In this document: in pieces, positions 23,628 through 35,711 of the stretch | Layout: the number at the start of each line of letters is the position of its first letter | How positions within the stretch are numbered: the stretch's first letter is position 1 | Notes under the pieces: model-generated | Seen by the model: the letters and a program-made list of their open reading frames with translations, nothing else | Database searches by the model: none | Told to the model about the DNA's origin: nothing | Translations under genes and position numbers: made by a program | Source of the DNA: Synchiropus splendidus | Lineage: Eukaryota > Chordata > Actinopteri > Syngnathiformes > Callionymidae | Reading direction: 5' to 3' | NCBI RefSeq assembly: GCF_027744825.2 | Contig: NC_071340.1 | Coordinates: 12,288,001 to 12,352,000 of the forward strand | Length of the DNA: 64,000 nt

Positions 23628-26600
23628 CTTGAAACATGATCAGTCTCGTACCTGGACGTTGATGGCGCTGAGTGTTTTCCTTGTTGTCGGTGCCAGCTTT
23701 GGTGCCGCCTCTGGTTCTGGTGCCGGTAATGCCGTGGACACAGCTGGTGAGGCCACGCTTACAGCAGGCTTCCAGTCCAGAACTGAGCTGCTGTCTGACC
23801 CAAACGCAGACTCGCCGTCTGGTACGTCCACTTGCAGCTGACAGAGGAGTGTAGAAGGTCAGTGGAGTGGCCACACCAGACACGCTCACAGCTACACACC
23901 ACTCACATTGAGAAAAACTCATGTAGTGTAGGAGTCATGCAGTGCGTCGACATGAATTTGCTCACCTCAGTATCCGACTGGACCTCGACGACACTGTCGA
24001 TCTCATTCTGCTCGTTCTCTATCTTGTCCGCCTCGATGAGTTTGCTGTCCTGTTCAGAGTCGTAGCCTCCATGCGAACCCCTCAGAGTCGACAGGCCGCT
24101 GTCCATGTAGATCTCCGGCAAGCTGTCCTCCTCACACTCGCTGCTGTAGCGCCGCATCAGACCCGGGTCGCACATGGCCAGAGCCAGAGTGTCACAACTG
24201 GGTCGGCGGTTGTACGCGGCGTAATCATCCATCCGCTGGACAAACCTGAGGAAGAGCTCACAGTCTGTCACATGACATATGACACCACCTTTGGTGGACT
24301 GAGGTGAAGGTTAGAGGGTCAAAACCACAGAGGAGTTCAAGTTGTGGGCCGAGCAGGAGCCCAACGAGGCAGCAGTTAAAATGTTTAACTTCATTTTAAT
24401 CAAATGAAAGCGGACGTTTCAAGCCTAGGCAGATGAGTACAGGAAGTTACAACCCTGGAGTCCAAAAGACCCCAAAAGACGGGAGAAACTAAACAGTCCA
24501 GTGCAGGTGCCTCCACTGTGTGGAGAGTTGCTGTCGGGACAAATCGACGCTTCAGATCTGGAGTGATAGTTTTGTAGTTATTTTCTTGGCGAGCCGCCAT
24601 TCAATCTGTAAAGAAAACATAATTCATATTTTCTATCATGTATTAAATGATAGAACTACTCTGTATCAAGTTGTCTGTAAGGTGACTGTTCTGACATACA
24701 GTTAGTGACATCACTGATGTTTCTGATATTCGACTGACTTATTTATTTGGAATCTTCTCGGGTTAGTGGGATGGAAAAAGCGGCATGGAACAGTCTTTGC
24801 ACAAGCTCTACTTTAAGAAGGGAGGAGGCAAGACAGTGTCTGTGTCACAAACGTGGCCCCGTCACTTGTGACACAGATGCAGCACTGTACACATTCACTC
24901 ACTGTATGTTAGTTCAGGAATCCTCATGCACATAGTCTGAGAGATCCAAGATTTGAATAAATCATCTGCTTGGGTTGCAACAACAACAGCAACATAAATA
25001 CAAAACAATGACATAAGATAATCCTCACTATGAAAATCAATTTTAAAAATCCAGTGTAAAAGTATCACATATTTATACATGTTTTTTTAGTTACCACCCA
25101 CAACAATAAAGGTTTGTTTCCAGACCAGGTTCATGCATCTGCAGTGGGTTTGGGTTGAAGACAAAGAGAGGGTGCATTGGGGAAACGGGGATTGTTAATA
25201 GGACGCTCTAGAAGTGTTCATGTCGAGGCTCACCTGTCCATTAATGTGTTTGGTGTGGAGTAGCAGATGCTCTTGCTCCTGTTCCTCTCTGCAGGGTTGC
25301 TGTTGTTGCCCGACTGAAAGACATCAGAACATTGTATTGGTTCCTCAGTGAAGCACACTGTCACACAGTTATTCATTGCACTTATACGGTTTCGAATAGG
25401 CTGAGAAATGGAATTATTCTTGGCTGAATGCTGGTTAGTGGCTAAACCAGAAAGCCTTTGGTCACCACGTGGACAGCAGCGACTACCTCAAGGACAAACA
25501 AAGCTGGAGAACTTTGGAGGTATGTTGCGCTTGGGCAGAAGGAGAGCACCGTGACCTCTTACGGAACCGCACCACTGATCTTAGCAAGCAACCATCAGCT
25601 CTCCAACAAGTTCACCAACAAGATGAATTTCTCAGGGGACAACTTGAACACAAAGGGGGGAAAAGACTTAAAAAAAAAAACAAGTCCTAGTTACCCTGTT
25701 GGCTCGCTCCAACGCCGCCCGAAGGCCATCGTTGCTGTCATGGAGCTTCCTGTTGGCTGTTCTTTTCACACACAGATGAATCAATGCTGACTTGCTTGTG
25801 TCTTAACTGTGAATTGTTTGTTTGCATTTACTCACTGCAGGATTTCTATTTGGCTCTGCAGGATGTCCCGTTCGTCAGCGAACTGCTTCATCAGCTCCTC
25901 GTCTCTGTGACACAGATGGTTTTCTTATTCAGTGACATCAAAACCATTTTTTTTTTTATAAAGCGGATCAGAATTTGTGAGGTCATAACCATCAATCAAA
26001 GTGTCTGTAAACAGTAAATGTATTGAGACGCAATATAGTGCGCATGTTTGCACAGAAGTAGGTCAACAGAAGCCTCATATCTTTTTATGACTAATGTGCC
26101 GCAGTTGCTGAAGCGACACCGGCTCCATCTCCGACTGGAACTCACAGGAGTTTTATTCTCTCTGCTGTTCTGTCGCTTAGCAACGCCACTGAAGAAGTTA
26201 TTGTGTGAGAGAAGCAGCACCAGGATATCCTGTTTCACTAAGACAAAATGAAAACACTGCCAATCCGCGAGAGGGGGCGTGGCCTCTCTCTCCCCGTCTA
26301 TCTGCGGATAGATGAGTGTCTCAAGTGGCTCTTGAAAGTGTGGAACAAATGACACTAGGAACGCTGTGGGAGGCGAGAGTCACCTTTGAAAGTCGATGCT
26401 CTGGTCAGTCAGTTCGTTCTTCAGCGAGTCCATCTCACTCTGCAGACACGAGACCTTGGTCTGGGACCTCAGCAGCTCCTGCTTTAGTTTCTGATTCTCC
26501 TGCACTCACACAGAGAAAGTGAGGAAGAAGACAGTGAGCCACAGGAGATGGTACAGCTAACTCTTACCAGGGTCAGCTCATTGATCTTCTTCCTCAGCGC

Positions 26601-29600
26601 TGGACTCTCGTCTTTCACTGTGATGTTTTTGTACTTCTCCTCGATCTGGGGAATGTGACGATCATTCAATACAATGAGAAAAACAACCTTGAAATATGGC
26701 TCAGACTGGCTTTTAACAGCTTCAAAATACAAGTGGTGGGAGTTAACGGATTCATGAAATGAAAATTCTGGGTCTCAGATGTTTTATTCACCAATACTTA
26801 CTGCCACAGTAACCTGGTGCTCTTTTCAAGCGTTTACATTTAAACCCCAACAACAGTCCAGGATGGCGACATTTAACATGAAAGGTTTTATGAAAGTATA
26901 GTACGCAGTTAAATCATCTTACTAATGTGGCAGAAAATCCGAAACACACTTCTGATAGCAACACGTTTGAATGAAAGATCAAAGGTCATCTACCATCTGC
27001 ATCCTCTGGATCTTGCACTGCAGCTCGCACACCTCGGTGTCATAACTTCGTCTCAACTCGTTCAGAGCCGCTTCAGATCTTCTCTTCTCCTGCAGAAAAC
27101 ACGTGGAAACGTGAAGAAGAAACACCTTCACAGGTTTATGAAGTTTGTAATACGGATATTTTTGAAACATAGGCTGAAGCTACAGTTCCTGCATTGAGGA
27201 ACATGCCTCAACTGTGTTGTGTGATGAGACGACACCTTTATTTTGTTCAGTTCTCACCCAGAATGCCCAAAACTAAGGTTCCATCTGAGGGCGAACGTGA
27301 CGCTGTGAGAGGTTACAGGTGAGCTCACATTCATTTACTTTTCTTGGACAAAACAAACAACAGCTCTGGAGTCAGCTGAGTCAGAGCAGTACACTTACAT
27401 AACTTGGTACACACACAGTGATAAGAAGGCTCAGTTTCCAGCCACCAGCGGCACCAACTCAGACTAACTCTGTCTGACGTGTGCCCACCAGAGGATCTGA
27501 GTGACGCAAAACCGAGTGTTGACTCTTTGTTTTTAGGGGAATATGCTCCTTTATGCAACATGCTGAAACAGCAGTTTTATCCATCTGCTGATCAAGATGA
27601 GCAGGAACCATGAATAATCGGAAGTTATTTTAGGAACCTTCGATTAGCAACCATTAAAGAAGCAGCAAGAGAAGTGATGTGAGGATGTCCTTAAGATTAT
27701 TATACAAAACTTCTACCCACTATATCGTGAGTCAGATTAAATATTGAAGCTCATATTCACATCTCCCTGCCTCCAATGTTTGTTATAAGGGTGTGTCGGG
27801 TCGCAGCCGCGGCACGTAGCAGGACGTCATAAGACAAGTTTTACTAACTACTTGGTGTTTATTCTGCCCTAAGAGCCTGCCAGAACCACGGTTGATTCAA
27901 CATGTAGCATACTGTTTCAGTTAGCTTCCTTCCTCGTTACTTGTTTGGTTGGCCACGAAACAACATCTGCTCCATTCCTGGAGTGACAGTAGATTTCAAC
28001 TGAAACTATTTGCAGCACATTGCCATGCAAACATGCAGCAGATGGCAACGCACGAGTGTGTTGAACATGTTCCTGTAAACCAGCTCCATCACTTGACTTG
28101 AGCTCATTCATCTGTCTTGGGATCTTCTGCAGCATACAAGGATTTATTACAGCTCTATTACTAGCTTTGGTCATGTAAAATGTGGGTCAAGCAAAAGCAA
28201 GTTTAATGTTAATGAAGTGGAGCCTCTGAACTTGATGGTAATGACAGGGACAATGTTTTTCAAAGCTGACTTCTCGTGCAGGATTGTCTTCACACTGACA
28301 CCATATGTTAAGGACAAGTTCTCTCATGTGTTTTGATGGACAGGTTGCACTGAAGCACGTCTGCTTTAATAAGCAGTGTTGTTTTGATGTTTCCATGTAC
28401 TAATCTCCCATCTTCTAAAGGAGATATCCATCAGCATTTTCTCCATAGTTTCTGAGATTAACTCCGGAGTAGCAGCCGCCGCCACCACGCCAAGAACACA
28501 GCTGCTGGTCACCAGATGACTGAGTGATTGGACGCATCCTCAGACATGTCTGACTGGAGATCAGTAATGTGAGATGCCGCGTGTATTTGACATGAGGGAA
28601 GAGTCGAGCAAACAGAGAGAGAGCTTATCGCCTGACCTACACCGGCTCCAGTAAAGTATCATTTTAATAGCCTGATTATATTCAGGAGGCACTTCTTCTC
28701 TCACCTGCTCCCGAGCTTTCCTCTCGGCGGCATGAATGCGCTGGTCCATCTCCTCCTCCATCTCACCGAGCTGCATCGATGCCTGATCCTGAGCTCTGGA
28801 ACACAAATATCCAGTCAAGAAACAATGATCCGTCTGATTCTTCTGAATCTGGTTCAAAATAAATGCCTCATATTTAGATTTCATATTCAATCTTGCATTT
28901 GAATTTCTCTTTGAATTTTTTTATTCTTTACTTGGTGGTTATCCTCCTGTCTGAACAGCGATTCCTGGGTTATTATCCCATTTATTTCAATGTGTTTAAG
29001 TGCTGTGAGTTTGGGAGGCAGTTCGATGTCATCTATATCCGTGTAACTCAGAGAACGTTTTATGTGGAGTTCATGTATTATTTCCACATCCAGCGGCTTC
29101 TAATATGCATGGAAAAGCCCTTTATCAATAAAGATTAATGTGGAAAAGGTCATACATGCCTAGTTTCAGATCTATGATGGAAGAAAATAACACAAAATTA
29201 TGGAGGGATTGAGTCATAGATTGGAGTTGGACGAGTGCAATGGTGTCCTGTCTACACTTCCCCGGCTAGAACAAGTGATGCACCTGCTGTTACGCAGAAC
29301 TGTATTGCCAACCACTGTACCAACTCCCAAGCTTATGAGTGACAGATGACCTTCATACATCCTCGACAGTCTGCTTGTTTGTTATCAAAGTGTTCTCCCA
29401 GAGCTGAATTTGATCAGCATATTGGGCATCTCAGGACGTACTGTCGTTTTTAAACGCCTCCAAAAATAGCCTCTCTGTGTCACAATGCTGTTGAAGTTAG
29501 TCTAGTAAATGCTGTTGAAGTAAAGGTGAGTCCCGTTTATTTGTTTTCCTGACAAAACAAAACCTGTTTGACCAACTAAACAAGCAGAACAAAATGTGTG

Positions 29601-32600
29601 TAGAAGAGTTCAGAAACGTCTTGAGAATGTTGAACCATGAGGTGTGTCCAGCAGACAGCGGTCAAAGCAGAAGTAAACAGCTTCCCGTGATTGTCCGTGG
29701 CTGCCAGTGACTCACCTCTTGATGGCGAGGGCCAGGTTCTCCATCTCAGAGTTCTGCTGCCTGATCTCCTTGGTGAAGTTCAGAACCACTTTCTCAAACT
29801 GAGGAATCAGCCTGGGCTCAGTCAGACTGATGTTCTGGTACAACATCGCCGCCTGTTCATTGCTGTGGAGAGACGTCAATATCATTTGTTGTCATTTGTT
29901 ATTAACTGTTTGGTGTTGACTAGGGGCAAACAAGTCGCCTGGCTGACTAAACATGTGTAGCCTTTCAATATATGGAAGTTTATTCAGCATGACAACATGC
30001 AGCAGATGGTAGTGTTAGTGAACTGGAGCTAGTGCTCATATAGTAACGTATGCGAGCAGAACTCATATGTGCGGAGCGTTTTACATTCGGGGAGTCATGA
30101 TTTGTTGACTACCATGACACAAAGACAACATAAATATTATTAATAATAATTATATGAATGTATTCAAGTGACTGGCTACTTAAAAACTACAAGGCGATAA
30201 ATCATGGCATTAACTGTTCAAGTCTTTATATTTGAGAAAAGAAAAATGAGTAAGAAATATTCAATGTAATATTTCACTACTTAATATATTTCCATTTTAA
30301 GGTGTTAGAAGCGTGCGGGGTTGGGATTTATTCAGGTCCATATCTATTTCTTGTGACGATAACAAACTAGTAGGTATTTGTGCCAAGAATCTGTTGTTTT
30401 CCCATTTTGAGGGGCAGCAATGACGTCATGTCATGTCTGTTTTTGGGAAAAGCTCAACCTCTCTTGTGCTCAGTTATAAACATCACTTTAAAATATGAGA
30501 TATACTTTTTTTTGTAACCCAAGTCAAACCAAAACTTGAGTCAAACTCGTGGCTGAACCCTTGTAGATGACGCTATGAGTGTAACCACTGCTCAGTACCG
30601 CTTCAGTGTTTCCTTCTGTTTTGTCTGAGCAGCACTCTCTGATGGTACAATCACTGAAACAATTGAGGCCCAATAAAAAGACACCTTATTGCACATAAAT
30701 GGCTTTGTACCTGTGTATATATAAGTAGCAAATATTACGCCATATTCAACAATTTTCGAAAGGAAACCCTGGTGAATAATGTTGTTTGTATGTTGCAATT
30801 GTATCTCAAATATTAGAACTAGAAGTGTGTGATTCAACTGGAATTCAAGATTCACCCATGTTGTTCCAAAAATGTGTTATATACTTGCAACCTTTGGTTC
30901 AGTAGAACCGACCTATTGCACATTTCACACACAGCAACTGAGAATCTTACTGGATTATTAAAGTGAAACTGCTCGGGAATTCTTCAAGAACTGCGGCGGA
31001 GGCAAAGAAACACAAGAGTAGTAGGTCACCAGAGTTCAGAGTGCGTTGACTCTTGAGAGGATGGACCAGCTAGAATCCCGAACACGCAGACTCGACCCAG
31101 TGTGTGGCGTGTCAACAGTGGCTCATGCTACACTAACAAACAAGCAAAGCAACCACAGACAAACAACAGAAAACGTTTGAACACTCCCATATATCTGCTC
31201 TGCTAACTCTTGAGTAGTAGTCTTGAGTAGTAGTGAGAAATCGTAGGAACTCTGTGGCTGCTGTCACAGGAAATTGAACAGTAACTTAGTCAAGTCATGC
31301 AGACAGTTTGCTCACCAACTACCTGAGACCTCAGACCAAATATGAGGTCACTTCATGATACTTCATCTTTCACAAAGTTGATTCACATTTAAGAAGCAGA
31401 TCACGTTTTCACAAAAGCAGTTATAAGGGTCATAGTCGAGTAACACAGTACCATTTAAAACCCTAATTCACTCCACGAAGAGCCAGAAATATGAGTGAAA
31501 TATGTGCTGCTCTAACAAAACCCAGACAGCAGGGAATCCACTCGATCAGTTATGTTTTGGTTCCATCAAGAAAAGCAAGAGAAGCATGAGGTTCCATGAC
31601 AATGCTTGGCTAACCTTTATTGGACGTGTCAACAGTAGTAAGAACCAGTTCAACCGGCAGAGACTAAACATCCTCACACTGTTCTTAAGTCTGCAATCTG
31701 AAATCATTTCCTTTACTTGGGGTGGACACTGAATTCATTGTTTGAACGTGGTGGTTACAAGTGGCAGACCCAGGCTCTGAGAATAGTCCAGCTTTCCAGT
31801 GTTTTGGTCGCTGAACTAGAATAGTTGTTTACACCTGTGTTGCTCGCTGTCAGTTGATGAATCACGACTAGTAATTATGATAGATGGGGCAATAAGATGA
31901 ATTTAAAAAAAAAGTCAAATCGGATTTTCAGACGCAGCTTCATCAGGAAATCCCAACAAACCGACTCAAACCAGACTTAACATTTAATAAGAGCAAGTGC
32001 TGAGGCAGATTTACAGACAAGTTAAATTCCTGTGCAAAAAATAAGAGGTTACATCAGCTGCGATCTGAGGCGCTGTCTAACACGGCCTAATTGATTTCTA
32101 TGGACCAAAGTTCTTCTCCGCCAGACACAAGAAATCCTTTCATCGTTTTTGAACACACATAGAGCCGCGCTCTTCATCTCCCAAAACTGTCATGGCTCAG
32201 CTGACTGCAGCGGCAGTAACTGTGACTGCTGGGGAAGAAAGACAAGCTTTAAGCTGCAAGGACGAGTTGGTACCACTGTGGCAATCGATGTCCTTGAAGA
32301 GACGGTGGAGCGACACGCAGTGGGGTCCCATGCCACCCCCGGGGCCTCACACACACACACATAGAGGGGCAGTTAATTCAGATAACCTGGAGGTGCACGC
32401 GCCAACATCTATGCAGAATTGAAACTGAATGAGCTCATTTCATCGCTTGCCTCACAACACTGATGGACCAAAAACTGAGGAGGGGGAGTGGGTCCTTTGG
32501 TGGATGTACAATCAGTCCACATCTATTCTACCTGGTGCTTCCAAACTAAAAACCTGAAAACACACCAGAGTTCACCCACAGATGGCAATATACATTACAT

Positions 32601-35600
32601 AAAGCAGACGCGTAAAGTTTAACTGAAATGCCTGACAAAATATTGACTGGAGTTTGCAGTGTATATTTGCGTTGATAGTATGTCAGACAAATGGCAGGTG
32701 AAGTTATAGTAAAATGTTTGGCCAAACAGGTGGTTTTCCTTCTGAACGATCACTGCCACTGTGAAAGGGCTGTTGCTAATAAATCTGAAATAACGCCTGA
32801 CACTGTGGGTGATATCACTGTTTCAGATACACGAAATATGATTTTTTATTGACCAGATGTTGCATTCAACTGTCTACTTGGACTAAAGAAACACATGGGT
32901 TATGAAAGTATTATCAACTTCAGCTATCTATGAATGACAGGACGTGGTTATTTGCTGTGCTCTTGACTCACTAGAATGGATATTATAAAACAGTGAACAA
33001 TGGTGTCTGTCAGCCTTGCAGGACAGAAGCGCTTCAGATTTCCAGTTTGTCAAAAAAAGTTCAGTCAATTCAACAGCTAAGTCTCGTAAATAAATAGTAA
33101 GCATCATTAGTTATTGAAGTTAGGCCGGAGTTGTTAAGCGGATCACATTTGTTTTTTTCCAGTCATCTTCAGGTGCCAAGTTATGTGTATCTAAATTGAT
33201 CATGGATACCGGAACCAACGACAGCAGGATGTGCAACAGAGGGCAGCTGACCTACTCCCGAAAACAGCGGACGAAACCTCAGACTCGCAAAAACCCTTAT
33301 ACTGCAAGCATCAGGTGGTCATGAAGAGCAGGACAGACACAAGGCCAAAACACAAGTGTCAGGTGAGTTTCACCCACGTGTACTGGGTGTACTATATGAA
33401 TGAATAAATTGCATGGTGAAAAAAGTGAAGGAAGAAAGGAAGAAAGAAATGATGGATTTATGTGTGTGATCAGTGTGAGCGTTCAGCAACTCGTGTTGTC
33501 TCATCTATTGCCATGTAGAGGCATTTTAATCTACATAGATGATGGTGACAGAGATTAAAGGATGAGCCAGAAACGATTCTAGGATAATTTCTCTGCTGTT
33601 TCAAACATGTGTGCACAATGGTTTATGGAATGGGATTTATTTAAAGACGATATACAAATATTAAAACATCTGCATCTTAAAATAAATATGAGGGCGGTGA
33701 TGACATGTATAATGATTTTCATTCACAAATAGGGCATAATCTCTTCTGCCACCGTCAAGTCTACTGCACACACTTGAGGAGATCACTAGTGTCAACAAGC
33801 GTGGGGCGCCCGCTTGTACTGACGCAGACGCTGACCCTGTGCTGCACCCCTGTGTGACGGGACGCTGATAAATGTGAGACAATAGAGGAGAGGCCATGTT
33901 CCATTTGTAGTAGCTCCGAACATATACGTTGGGACGTGCACGGCGGCCATCTATAGCTCTCTTGATTCAATCTTGGATGACTATGACATGAAACAGTTCC
34001 CTTCAAGAAATTCTAATGAATCTGCCCTAAAACACTCAATTCTCTTTGAGAGAGTCCTAAGATGTCCAAGCAGTGTCCCTCAGTTCACCAGCAGGCCATA
34101 AAGCGATGGTGCTCCTCACTCACATGCACTGTCTCAGCTGGACTTTTTGTCATATTTAGGCAGCAAACATTGGTCCACGATCCTAGTTGTGTCGTCTATA
34201 TGCTGTCTGTCGTCTATATACGAGGACTGACATTGACTATGCTGAGGTCACTGATCATTCAATTCCTGCCACCCACTACTGCAAAAGTGACTGAATAGGA
34301 GTTGATGCTGAAGGATAGAAAACACGGTTTTGCATTGATATATAAGCATTCTTAAATATAATAGTTAACCAAGTGTAGAGATGAGAAATTCAATGTTTCA
34401 CGTCTCTGGTAGAACCTGCTCGTGTCTGACAGACAGCTTTCTTTAGGGGTTAAATTGAACCGTCTGTCTGCTGTTTCTCATGTCTCTTAACAGTTGACTT
34501 GAACTATGGACCAGCCTGAACACATTTCCTCTACGCTATTGAAGAAATATTTGAAATAATGTGAATAAGTGATCAGTCATATTCTATTCTTCAAATCATT
34601 ACACAAACTCTCAGTTCTTAGTCTTGTGTGATGAATATATATATATATTCAGCAATTACAGACTAAACAAAATAAATAATATCTTCAGTATTTTTATGTG
34701 TTTTATATTTATGTGTTTATATATTTTTTTATATAAGTGTTTTTAAAAAATATATCATTTTTGAGCACCTGAATTAAATACAAAAAAAAGATTGGAAATA
34801 CAGACCAGATGGGAAGTTGGTAGTTTAGTAAGTAGTTTACAAACTAATGAAAACCGTCAGTTGGTGATCAAGAAGAAGTTGCTCCCAGTGAAAGATACCT
34901 TGAAAACAGAGTTATAATAAGTCAACATGAGAGCTGCTGCAGGCTACAGTGATGTGTCACAACATCCCAGACAGAACTGTGCTCTTGCTCCTGTCTTATG
35001 ACAGGTCTAGTGGCGTGTGAGACCCCACTCTCTCTCTCTCTCTCACCTGGGGATGAACTTGGCCTGCTCCCCGATCCTCGCCTCGAAGCTCTCCCACGCG
35101 GCGGACACGTCTCCCCCGACGTTCTCCATGTCCTCGCTGTACCGCTGGTGGAAGCTGGTGATGAACTCCTGCAGCGTGACGGTTCCGTCCTTGTCCACGT
35201 CCAGGCGGTCGAAGATGCGGTCGGCCTCCGCGTTGGACACCTGCAGCTCCGCGCAGATGGTCAGGAACTCGTTCCTCTCGATGCGCCCCGAGTTGTCCAC
35301 GTCGTAGGTGCGGAAGAGGGCGCGCAGCCGGTCCTGCTCCTCGGCGCTCATTCCCTTCACGGTGGGCTGAGGAAGACTGGGGGGAGATGTTGTCTCAGTC
35401 AGGCTAAGTGTCAGGGCAAAACACGTCCTCGTGGAGATGTCATCAATCCGTTTCACGGAGAAAAGTTCAGCTCATTCCTCCGACAGCTGCTCCCCACAGC
35501 GAGGAGGAGGCGCGGTTAACTCAGGTAACTGCGCCCGCGTGTGCGTCCGCGCGTGTTTGATATATATATGTATGTCACTGTGTCCACAGAGGAAACTCAC

Positions 35601-35651
35601 GTCACCAGTTTTCGAATACTCCGTCACATGCGTCACTGCAGACTTAAATGC

Positions 35652-35711
<60 letters not shown>

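Noticed and set aside
23563..24307. Several plus-strand frames of 77-121 codons
   Set aside because: Antisense of rasef linker and GTPase exons, whose minus-strand frame carries recognisable motifs.
34998..35519. 173-codon plus frame
   Set aside because: Antisense shadow of the GC-rich rasef EF-hand exon on the minus strand.
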